Positions 1 through 7,565 of a stretch of 13,769 nucleotides of DNA are shown one piece after another. The DNA comes from Christensenella sp. UBA1259. Its GTDB lineage: Bacteria > Bacillota > Clostridia > Christensenellales > Borkfalkiaceae. The stretch's first letter is position 1. Each line of letters opens with the position of its first letter. The position numbers and the translations under genes were made by a program. The notes under the pieces were generated by a model. It was given only the letters and a program-made list of their open reading frames with translations, was not told the DNA's origin and did no database searches. The stretch is from positions 1 through 13,769 of the forward strand of contig DBVR01000024.1 of NCBI GenBank assembly GCA_002308755.1, given 5' to 3'.

Positions 1-1
1 C

Positions 2-18
2 AGGACGGTATCCTATTT
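2..18. repeat. Copy A of a dispersed hairpin motif AGGACGGTATCCTATTT
   Basis: The arms AGGA and TCCT flank a 5-base loop. It lies 37 bases after the stop of the 831-residue gene, at the window edge, so a full terminator structure cannot be judged. It is similar to 9912-9930. Confidence 0.35.
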
Positions 19-54
19 CTCTGCCTTGATCAGTTTGCTTTTTCCGTATCGTTT

Positions 55-2550
55 TTAATTCTGTTTCGCTTTTCTGTTCTTCGATACTACGATTAATACC
101 GCCGCGATAAGCGTTACCAACGAGACGAACTCGAATCCGCTGCCCAAAATGTTACCGCCGCAACCGGACTTTTTGGCGTAAGACGCATACAAAGTCGTAT
201 CAGCGGTTATATTTTCTCCGTTATACGCTTTGGTGAGTCCTTCGTCGGTAAATAAGCCTTTGAATTCGTAGCCGGATTTTTCGCCGAGTTTATCGGCGGA
301 AACCGCCGTGTTATAGTCTATCGTGAGAACCACATCGTCAAAATCCGCACTCTTAACGGTTACAGTCAATTTCTTAACGTTATATCTTGCCGTAAGAGTT
401 ATATCGGACGTGAGTGTGCCGCCGAATACGTATTTTTCCGTTCCTAAATACCAGGCGTCGAATACGAATCCTTCCTTTTCGGGGACTTCTTCGAATTCTT
501 CGACGGTCTCTAACGCGGTATACGTCTTCGCCGCTATCTGACTGCCGCCGTCGGTATCAAGGGTTATAGTGAAAGTTTTAATCGCGTAAACCGCTTCGGC
601 GGTAACGTTATCGGTGATGGCAACGTCGTCTCCTATATTCCAGCCTACTATATCGTAGTTTGCCTTTTCGGGAATGTCAGGCGCTTCTATCTCGCCGAAA
701 AGCGTGCCTTTCAATATGTCGCTTACCGTGTCTATCGTTTCCCCGTCCGCCGTGAAAGTTACGGTAACGGTGGGAAGTTGTTCGAATACAACCGAATAGG
801 TAACGTCGTTTTCAGCGCTTTCCGCGTTATAAGTATATGCGCCGTCGATCACTTCTTCCGTAACGTCTTCTCCGCCTACCGTCAAAGACGCAAGCGCGTA
901 TCCTTTATCGGGGGTTATTACGAAATCGTTCGTCCCTACTAATAAACCTACCGCGTCGCCCGCACCGTTGATAGTGACGCTGCCGTTTTCAATCGCCGCA
1001 CTCGGATAAAGTCCGGGAAGCACCGTTGCGGAAGTTACAAGCGAGAAACTGTCGTTGGAAACCTTAAAGGTCAAATCTCCTTTCGTTGCAAGCGTATAAG
1101 TCCAGTCGGCGTCGGCGGTTTCGGTCGCAATCAGTTCGTCGCCTTTATAGATCTTAACGGTTGCGGACTCTATCGCTATCTCTTCACCCGCCGTGAGAGT
1201 AAAGTCTGCGAGAGATATCTTTTTACTCACGAACAGATTGTCCGACATTTCGAAAGAAGTTACTTCGGCAAGTTCGTCCTGGGCGTTTTTAGCCGCAACG
1301 GCGAAAGACGCGGATCCCACGGACGCACTGTTGACCAAATACTCTATTTCATACGTTCCTATCCTATCGAAAGTGAAAGTCGCGTCGGAATAATTTTCCG
1401 TCGTGTTGCCTTCGGGATCGGTGATATTTACGGCAAAAGTATCGATAGCCGTTTCACCCTTAAAGAAACTGTAACTTACAGGCGCGGGAATAGCGGTAGT
1501 TCCGCTTGCGATAAGTCCCGACGCGGGGATTTTCGCATCATGTTCGTCTATATCCATTATGCAGAATCTCGTGAACTCGTCGGTACTTCTTCTCGTCGTT
1601 CTCATTATACCTACGGACAGTTTGACTTCGTCGTTCGTAAATCCGGGGAAATAATGCGTGCCGTCGGCGGAGAAATTTTTGAAATCACGGATATGCACGC
1701 CGTTTATGGAAAGCGAACCGTTAGCGTTGTCGAATTGTACTTTTATGGAGTTCGCGGAAGTTCTCGAGAAGTTTACGCTCGTTTTGGTGTGTCCGTACTC
1801 TTCGGAGTTCAGGAAACAACCGTCATCAGGTTTACCTTCACCGCCTACCGCACCGTCGTGCAAATCATCACCGACTCTGTTGAATATTGCGTTTCCGTTA
1901 TAGTTATTAGTATCGAAACCCGCTTCGCCGATGTAAACGTCACCTGACGTAAAGTTGGTCTTTTCCCAGGTGCCTGCCGCGGCCGCTATTACGCTACCGC
2001 CGGTCGCATCCGTATTAGAATACGCACTCCAAACAAACAACGCGATATAATTATTAGGATCCGACGCGTCTTCGATAATGACCTTAAATCCCCTGTTCTG
2101 ATAGTTATCGTTAGTTCCGGGGAAAGCAAGTTCTATCAAAGTATCGCTTGCCGTATTGTCGGAAATATCGACTACTTCGTTAAACTTAACGCCCGTGGAA
2201 TATTTTACCGAAGGGAAATCGATAAGCATCGGGTTGGTGCTATTATCTTTTTCCGTGTGATCGACAAGTTCCGCCGTCTTATTTCTGGTCTCAACCATAA
2301 CGCCTTCGCCGGAAAAGTTTGTATTAGTAAACGTGCCGTAAGATATACCGTTTACGTACTCTACGTACTCCACACCCGTCTTTGTGTCTACGTCGCCGGC
2401 TGCGGTAAAGTATCCGACGATCGTGTTTTGTTCGTCTTCCGTCAAGGCGCCAACGCGTTTTACGGCGGTCGTATTGCCTACGCCGAAAGCGGTGAACACC
2501 AACGCAAGACAGGTAAGTAAAGATACTAAAAATGCCTTTTTCGTTTTCAT
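55..2550 (-). CDS. Secreted, membrane-anchored surface protein with one copy of the ~300-aa repeat domain and InlB-type repeats
   Basis: This 831-residue protein is predicted to be exported and held at the cell surface. A signal peptide (residues 1 to about 30) has lysines at 3-5 and a hydrophobic core 7-24. Residues 45-340 are the same ~300-residue domain found twice in the upstream gene. Residues 342-423 look Ig-like. Residues about 515-590 resemble a divergent InlB B-repeat, and 595-655, 658-724 and 727-792 are three Listeria-Bacteroides (Flg_new) modules ending in ARY or ASY-like strands. The C-terminus has Cys-Gly-Gly (797-799), a membrane helix (about 806-823) and a basic tail with no LPXTG. 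No catalytic domain is recognised, so a binding or adhesion role is inferred. The start is fixed by AAAGGAG just upstream and by the signal peptide. It is the last gene of the operon, 65 bp after the DUF4838 gene. Confidence 0.85.
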   Translation of the reverse strand: MKTKKAFLVSLLTCLALVFTAFGVGNTTAVKRVGALTEDEQNTIVGYFTAAGDVDTKTGVEYVEYVNGISYGTFTNTNFSGEGVMVETRNKTAELVDHTEKDNSTNPMLIDFPSVKYSTGVKFNEVVDISDNTASDTLIELAFPGTNDNYQNRGFKVIIEDASDPNNYIALFVWSAYSNTDATGGSVIAAAAGTWEKTNFTSGDVYIGEAGFDTNNYNGNAIFNRVGDDLHDGAVGGEGKPDDGCFLNSEEYGHTKTSVNFSRTSANSIKVQFDNANGSLSINGVHIRDFKNFSADGTHYFPGFTNDEVKLSVGIMRTTRRSTDEFTRFCIMDIDEHDAKIPASGLIASGTTAIPAPVSYSFFKGETAIDTFAVNITDPEGNTTENYSDATFTFDRIGTYEIEYLVNSASVGSASFAVAAKNAQDELAEVTSFEMSDNLFVSKKISLADFTLTAGEEIAIESATVKIYKGDELIATETADADWTYTLATKGDLTFKVSNDSFSLVTSATVLPGLYPSAAIENGSVTINGAGDAVGLLVGTNDFVITPDKGYALASLTVGGEDVTEEVIDGAYTYNAESAENDVTYSVVFEQLPTVTVTFTADGETIDTVSDILKGTLFGEIEAPDIPEKANYDIVGWNIGDDVAITDNVTAEAVYAIKTFTITLDTDGGSQIAAKTYTALETVEEFEEVPEKEGFVFDAWYLGTEKYVFGGTLTSDITLTARYNVKKLTVTVKSADFDDVVLTIDYNTAVSADKLGEKSGYEFKGLFTDEGLTKAYNGENITADTTLYASYAKKSGCGGNILGSGFEFVSLVTLIAAVLIVVSKNRKAKQN
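1531..2418 (-). repeat. Repeat domain copy 3 (in the 831-aa protein)
   Basis: This stretch encodes residues 45-340 of the 831-residue protein. It is highly similar in protein and DNA to 5385-6284 and 6330-7232. Shared landmarks are GTFTNTNFSG, VMVETRNKTAEL, ELAFPGTNDN, NRGFKV, TDATGGSVIAAAAGTW, GFDTNNYNGNAIF, GVHIRDF and STDEFTRFC. Differences lie in short loops: this copy has a longer insert after AAGD and FTSGDVYIGE where the others have KDGMV(E/K)VGE. The pattern of alternating beta strands suggests a beta-sandwich (concanavalin- or CBM-like) fold, which is inference. Confidence 0.85.
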
Positions 2551-2615
2551 AATTTTCTCTCCTTTACATTTTTTATAATTTATCCCGTCAGAATAGTTAT
2601 TCCTTCGGTAAAAAC
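2551..2615. other. Short intergenic spacer with strong RBS for the 831-aa gene
   Basis: This 65-bp spacer lies between the two secreted-protein genes. On the minus strand it carries AAAGGAG a few bases before the ATG at 2550. No terminator-like hairpin is visible, so read-through from the upstream gene is expected. The sequence at 2543-2564 (RBS plus first codons) is identical over 22 nt to 7351-7372 at the start of the upstream gene. The duplicated unit therefore included the translation start. Confidence 0.6.
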
Positions 2616-5600
2616 TTACAGATCAGCGATAACTACGTTTTTTTCCGCATATACGATACCGAGAGTGGCGCACATAGACTTGAAAAGCGTCTTATCCGCG
2701 CCCGAATAACTGAACTTTACCTGTAAGTATCTGTAGAAAAGCGATAAATAATCCAAACGTTTCGTAATTTCCGCATTTCCGCTTACCGCCGCGTAGGCAG
2801 AATCGAAATATCCTTTTACCGTGCTTACCCAAGACGAACTGTATTTGGATCTGGTAATGTCGGCTTTCCCTACACGGAAAGAAGTTGAACCGAAAGCCGT
2901 ATCTATTGCCGAAATATAGTTTTTAACGTAAGTTGCCGCCGCACCGTAGTACGCGTCTATAAATTCGTTCCTTAACGTGGTGTAAGAAAGCGAAGTATCC
3001 CATAACATTCTGCTTCTTACGTAATTATCCAGTTCTTCAAACGGGAACAGCACGTTATGAGACCAACCTCCCATCCCCTGCGCGAATACTTCCATAACGC
3101 CGAGAGATTTAAAGTATTCTACGTTGTTTTCAAGCTGTTTCCAGAACGGGAACGGTTCGAGATAATCGGTAAAATCCGAACGGTAATCCCAAACGCCGAG
3201 GTGTTTTGCTTTTACCTTCCAGCTGTTGAATATTGACTGCCAGTTGGCGCTGCCGAGGTTTGACTCCGCATTATAATTAGACGAATCGTTATACGCCTTA
3301 TTGTAATACGCAGTGTAAGGGCATATACGGATTATAACGTTATCCGCGGCGGTTTCCACCGTAGGCGCAAGAGTATACGACATATAAGAGTACGCCATAA
3401 TGTAAATTTCCCTTCTCGGGCAGTTTTCCGCCTGCCACTTTTTTACGTCGTTGGCGATTTTGTTTACGAATCTCAAGTACACGTCGCTTTTGCCGTTACC
3501 GTATGAACTGCAAGAACTGCAATTACAATAACCCCAGTTGTCGCCGATGCCCAACTCGAAAACAGTCTTGTTCGGGTTGACTGTAATCACCGCTTTAAGT
3601 TTGTTAAAAATGGTATTATACATTTCGCTGTTGCTGTACGCTTTGGAGAAACATATCTGTTTGGGAGTGCCGCCATCCAGAACGTACCAGTCCGGATGCG
3701 AGGTGCCGTAAGTATGCCCCGTTGCGTAGTAATCCCAAGAGTTATCGTAGGGTAAAAAGTAAGTCAAAAGACTCTGGTCGTCAAGCTGTGCAGCAAACGG
3801 CGGAACGGAATCGCCGTACATACCGGTCTTATAAACCGGCCCCGTAACGGAATTGTAAAGGTTGTAACGCGAACCGGTCGTATAAAGGTGCATATTGATA
3901 TACGCCGCGTTTAATTCGGTGGGAATAGTATTCTCGTCTACGTCGCCGATATGATAGGCGTTTTTGGTCGTCTCGCTATGCAGCGAACGGTATCTGATGT
4001 CGGGATAGTCTTCGTAGTCGAAGGCTTTGAGAGGTTGCGTAGAACCGCTGTTTATCACCTGACAATCGTAGGCGTAGTATTTGTAGCCGAAATTCTCTTC
4101 CAGAAACCTATACATGCCGTAATAAAGCGCGTAATCGTCTTCCGCATAGATAGCGACGCCGTTATTGAAAGATTTTATCCTGAAACCGCCCTGTTTTGCG
4201 GCGTAAGCGTCCAGCGTTATGTTCGCGTCTTTTTTGAACTGCGTGTTCCCCAAAGATATTACGTTAGAATTCGCCCCTTCGTATTCACTCGTTATGGGCA
4301 ACGTAACGTCGTAACTGTCTTTTAATATTCGCTGTAATTCCTCAGCCGCATAATTTTCCAACGTAGTGGCGTTTTTAGGAACTAATATGGAATAAGCGGT
4401 GTTCCCACCGCTTATTACGTTTTTACCTTGACTCAATACGCTTACACCCTTCGTCGGTAGTTTGAACGCTACCAGAAGGTTGCCGCCATCCTCATACATC
4501 GCAAGATTTGTTTGTTCCGGTACGGTACCGCTGCCCGCATGATACGTTGCGCCGTCATAAACCAAACATCTTGCGCCGTTCGCACCGGATACGGTCAGAT
4601 ATATTATGTCGCCGCCGCCGGAGAAACTCACCGACGAAATCGTATAACTTGCGCTGTCGCACGCCTTTTCGCCAAGTTCGTTTATCTCGATAACCTTGTC
4701 GATATAATTAGCTTGCAAGAAAGTCTTTTCCTCCGCCGAAGTTCCGCCGTTATTGTACGCCGTCTTTGCCAGATCGTAAGCGCTTCTCGAATTGTTGACT
4801 TCGGAATAGGCGCCGTAGAAATACGCCTCGGTGCCGTCGTAATATTCGACTTTGACGTAAGGTCTTGCCGAGAAACTTCTCGCGAGATTCTTGGCTTGGA
4901 TATCCGTTACGGTTACGAAGAAATAGGTATCGTTATCGCCGTCTTTCAGACTGTAAGTCGCCTGAACGACTTTCAGTTTGCCGGGCGCCGCGTCTTCAAC
5001 GGTAAATTCTTTATTCTCTATATAATCGGTAGGCGCAATCAGCATACCGAATTCGGACACAATGTTCACGGTCTCGTCAACGTTGTGGTTGTTGCCCTTT
5101 AACCAGCCCTTGAACCTTATACCGGTAGGCGAAGCAACTCTTACGTAAGCGCCGTCAGTCATCCAGAAATGGGCGTAAACTATATTGTAGGTCTCGCTTG
5201 AACTGACCGTCAATGCGGAAAGTTCCGCTATATCGTGAAGTTCGTTGCCGACCATATACCCTACCGCCTGTTTAGCGCCGTCGGTAAACAAATTTCCGAC
5301 GTTGTACGTATTGCCGTATTCAACGTTTCGTACGGCGCCGGTGGTAGCGTCGGTTATGGTCATATTCAAAAGACCTTCTATACCGTAATAACTGACGTTA
5401 TCGCTGCCGTCCGCGGTAAAATCGTTGCCGTCTATGTTCATTACGCAGAATCTCGTAAACTCGTCGGTACTTTTCTTCGTCGTTCTCATTATACCTACGG
5501 ACAGTTTGACTTTGTTGTCAGTAAATCCGGGGAAATAATGCTCGCCGTCGGCAGAGAAGTTTCTGAAATCACGGATATGCACGCCGTTTATAGAAAGCGT

Positions 5601-7358
5601 ACCGCTAGCGTTGTCGAACTGTACTTTTATGGAGTTCGCGGACGTTCTCGAGAAGTTTATGCTCGTTTTGGTGTGTCCGTATTCTGCGGAGTTCGGGAAA
5701 CAACCGTCATTAGGTTTACCTTCACCGCCTTCCGCACCGTCGTGTAAATCACTACCCACTATGCTGAATATGGCGTTTCCGTTATAGTTATTAGTATCGA
5801 AACCCGCTTCGCCGACTTTAACCATTCCGTCTTTAGTCGTTTCTTCCCAGGTGCCTGCCGCAGCCGCTATTACGCTACCGCCGGTCGCATCCCAGTTAGA
5901 ATACGAACCCCAAACAAACAGCGCGATATAATTATTCGGATCCGACGCGTCTTCGATAATAACCTTAAATCCCCTGTTCTGCCAGTTATCGTTAGTTCCG
6001 GGGAAAGCAAGTTCTATTAAAGTGGTGCCGGTCGCATTGTCGGAAATATCGACCACGCCGTTAAACTTAACGCCAGCGGAATATTTTACGCTCGGGAAAT
6101 TGATAAGCGGCGGGTTGGTATCGTTGCTGGTTTCCGTATTATCGACAAGTTCAGCCGTCTTATTTCTGGTCTCTACCATAACGCCCGCGCCGGAAAAGTT
6201 GGTATTAGTAAACGTGCCGTAAGATATACCGTTTACGTAAGCGTCGAGTCCGTCGTCGCCGGCTGCGACAAAGTTTGAAACGAGAACGTTCTTATTTACA
6301 GTACTGAAAGACGGAGTCGTCAAATCGAGACCGCTGTACGATACGTTATCGCTGCCGTCCGCGGTAAAATCGTTGCCGTCTATGTTCATTACGCAGAATC
6401 TCGTAAACTCGTCGGTACTCCTTCTCGTCGTCCTCATTATACTTACGGACAGTTTTACCTTGTTGCCCGTAAATCCGGGGAAATAGTGCGTGTCATCGGC
6501 GGAGAAATTTTTGAAATCACGGATATGCACGCCGTTTATGGAAAGCGAACCGTTAGCGTTGTCGAACTGCACTTTTATGGAGTTCGCGGACGTTCTCGAG
6601 AAGTTTACGCTCGTTTTGGTGTGTCCGTATTCCGCGGAGTTCAGGAAACAACCGTCATTAGGTTTGCCGGATCCGCCTACCGCACCGTCGCTTATATCAC
6701 TACCGACTATGCTGAATATGGCGTTTCCGTTATAGTTATTAGTATCGAAACCCGTTTCGCCGACTTCAACCATTCCGTCTTTAGTCGTTTCTTCCCAAGT
6801 GCCTGCCGCAGCCGCTATTACGCTACCGCCCGTCGCGTCCGTATTGTCATACGCACTCCAAACAAACAGCGCGATATAGTTATTAGGATTCAATGCGTCT
6901 TCTATGGTAACCTTAAATCCCCTGTTCTGCCAGTTATCGTTAGTTCCGGGGAAAGCAAGTTCTATTAAGGTAGTGCTTGCCGTATTGTCGGAAATATCGA
7001 CCACACCGTTAAACTTAGCGCCCGCGGAATATTTTACGTTCGGGAAATTGATAAGCATCGGGTTGGTGGTGTTATTGTTTTCCTCGTGACTGACAAGTTC
7101 GGCAGTCTTATTTCTGGTCTCTACCATAACGCCCGCGCCGGAAAAGTTGGTATTAGTAAACGTACCGTAAGATATATCGTTTACGTAAGCGTCGAGTCCG
7201 TTGTCGCCGATTGCGGTAAAATAGCCCGCAAAAGTATCTTTGTTGACAGTCGTCGCTTGCGCGGACTTAACGGGAACTATCCCGCCCATACCCAAAGACA
7301 GGCATAACGCCGCAATCACAGTCAATAAAGGCAAAAAGAATCTTTTCTTGGTTTTCAT
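2616..7358 (-). CDS. Secreted DUF4838 (GH20/GH67-related) protein with two N-terminal repeat domains
   Basis: This is a 1580-residue exported protein. The signal peptide (1 to about 35) has basic residues at 3-6, a hydrophobic core 7-24 and a likely cut after AQA. Residues 43-343 and 359-658 are two tandem copies of an unnamed ~300-residue domain. Residues about 728-870 form an accessory domain (TDGAYVR ... PTGIRFKG ... RSFSARPYVK). From about 980 onward it matches the DUF4838 pattern: an N-terminal alpha/beta domain with YAAEELQRIL (1003-1012), then a barrel with DYPDIRYRS (1117-1125), GIGDNWGYCNCSSC (1270-1283, CxCxxC) and a segment rich in aromatics. DUF4838 proteins are related to GH20/GH67-type glycosidases, but activity is mostly uncharacterised. 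There is no C-terminal anchor, so the protein may be released or held by its repeat domains. The start is supported by AAGGAG upstream. It is cotranscribed with its neighbours. Confidence 0.88.
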   Translation of the reverse strand: MKTKKRFFLPLLTVIAALCLSLGMGGIVPVKSAQATTVNKDTFAGYFTAIGDNGLDAYVNDISYGTFTNTNFSGAGVMVETRNKTAELVSHEENNNTTNPMLINFPNVKYSAGAKFNGVVDISDNTASTTLIELAFPGTNDNWQNRGFKVTIEDALNPNNYIALFVWSAYDNTDATGGSVIAAAAGTWEETTKDGMVEVGETGFDTNNYNGNAIFSIVGSDISDGAVGGSGKPNDGCFLNSAEYGHTKTSVNFSRTSANSIKVQFDNANGSLSINGVHIRDFKNFSADDTHYFPGFTGNKVKLSVSIMRTTRRSTDEFTRFCVMNIDGNDFTADGSDNVSYSGLDLTTPSFSTVNKNVLVSNFVAAGDDGLDAYVNGISYGTFTNTNFSGAGVMVETRNKTAELVDNTETSNDTNPPLINFPSVKYSAGVKFNGVVDISDNATGTTLIELAFPGTNDNWQNRGFKVIIEDASDPNNYIALFVWGSYSNWDATGGSVIAAAAGTWEETTKDGMVKVGEAGFDTNNYNGNAIFSIVGSDLHDGAEGGEGKPNDGCFPNSAEYGHTKTSINFSRTSANSIKVQFDNASGTLSINGVHIRDFRNFSADGEHYFPGFTDNKVKLSVGIMRTTKKSTDEFTRFCVMNIDGNDFTADGSDNVSYYGIEGLLNMTITDATTGAVRNVEYGNTYNVGNLFTDGAKQAVGYMVGNELHDIAELSALTVSSSETYNIVYAHFWMTDGAYVRVASPTGIRFKGWLKGNNHNVDETVNIVSEFGMLIAPTDYIENKEFTVEDAAPGKLKVVQATYSLKDGDNDTYFFVTVTDIQAKNLARSFSARPYVKVEYYDGTEAYFYGAYSEVNNSRSAYDLAKTAYNNGGTSAEEKTFLQANYIDKVIEINELGEKACDSASYTISSVSFSGGGDIIYLTVSGANGARCLVYDGATYHAGSGTVPEQTNLAMYEDGGNLLVAFKLPTKGVSVLSQGKNVISGGNTAYSILVPKNATTLENYAAEELQRILKDSYDVTLPITSEYEGANSNVISLGNTQFKKDANITLDAYAAKQGGFRIKSFNNGVAIYAEDDYALYYGMYRFLEENFGYKYYAYDCQVINSGSTQPLKAFDYEDYPDIRYRSLHSETTKNAYHIGDVDENTIPTELNAAYINMHLYTTGSRYNLYNSVTGPVYKTGMYGDSVPPFAAQLDDQSLLTYFLPYDNSWDYYATGHTYGTSHPDWYVLDGGTPKQICFSKAYSNSEMYNTIFNKLKAVITVNPNKTVFELGIGDNWGYCNCSSCSSYGNGKSDVYLRFVNKIANDVKKWQAENCPRREIYIMAYSYMSYTLAPTVETAADNVIIRICPYTAYYNKAYNDSSNYNAESNLGSANWQSIFNSWKVKAKHLGVWDYRSDFTDYLEPFPFWKQLENNVEYFKSLGVMEVFAQGMGGWSHNVLFPFEELDNYVRSRMLWDTSLSYTTLRNEFIDAYYGAAATYVKNYISAIDTAFGSTSFRVGKADITRSKYSSSWVSTVKGYFDSAYAAVSGNAEITKRLDYLSLFYRYLQVKFSYSGADKTLFKSMCATLGIVYAEKNVVIADL
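5385..6284 (-). repeat. Repeat domain copy 2 (DUF4838 protein, residues 359-658)
   Basis: This is the second tandem copy in the DUF4838 protein. It begins near VSNFVAAGDDG and ends at FTADGSDNVSYYG, the same tail as copy 1 (FTADGSDNVSYSG). It shares the landmark strings of copies 1 and 3. Variable positions include NATGTT (copy 1 has NTASTT), SYSNWD (AYDNTD) and DNASGTLSI (DNANGSLSI). The close nucleotide match suggests recent duplication or continuing gene conversion. Confidence 0.88.
6330..7232 (-). repeat. Repeat domain copy 1 (DUF4838 protein, residues 43-343)
   Basis: This is the first tandem copy, directly after the signal peptide region. It runs from FAGYFTAIGD to FTADGSDNVSYSG. A short linker of about 15 residues (DLTTPSFSTVNKNVL) joins it to copy 2. 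No cysteine pairs or acidic catalytic pair stand out within the copies, which favours a binding rather than a catalytic role (inference). Confidence 0.88.
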
Positions 7359-7392
7359 AATTTTCTCTCCTTATTTCTCCGTTCCGACCGCA

Positions 7393-7536
7393 TCAATCAA
7401 AATCGTCGCCGGTCCAGTTGTCGCCGTCGTCTGCCGACATCGTAATTACGTCGCCGCTTCTTACAGATTCAAAATAAATTATCGGCGCATCGTAAAATTG
7501 CCTTTTTTCGTTTGCATCTTTTACTGTCTTTTCCAT
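7393..7536 (-). CDS. 47-residue acidic-tailed peptide with DVITMS motif
   Basis: This small reading frame was found by reading the minus strand between two larger genes. It starts with ATG at 7536, preceded by GAGGT with a 5-base gap, and stops at TGA 7393. The N-terminal third is charged (MEKTVKDANEKR), the middle is YDAPIIYFESVRSGDVITMS, and the tail is acidic (DDGDNWTGDDFD). It has no signal peptide or membrane helix. It is tightly packed in the operon, 29 bp after the TIM-barrel gene and 34 bp before the DUF4838 gene. From memory, short peptides with a Y-x-x-P-x-I start and a DVITxS motif are common in Clostridia and have no known function. A peptide precursor or small regulatory partner is possible but unproven. 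Confidence 0.7.
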   Translation of the reverse strand: MEKTVKDANEKRQFYDAPIIYFESVRSGDVITMSADDGDNWTGDDFD

Positions 7537-7565
7537 TTTCTACCTCTATCTATTTCATTATTTTT

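Noticed and set aside
4512..5102. 196-codon plus-strand open frame inside the DUF4838 gene
   Set aside because: It is fully inside a well-supported gene on the other strand and its composition is unlike a real protein.
5235..5747. Plus-strand open frames opposite the repeat domains (also near 1540-1947 and 6486-6968)
   Set aside because: They look alike only because the minus-strand domain copies are nearly identical. There are no convincing RBS or domain features.
5385..7232. Tandem repeats as a CRISPR array or mobile element
   Set aside because: Units are about 900 bp, in frame, and encode a protein domain. There are no spacers, terminal inverted repeats or transposase.
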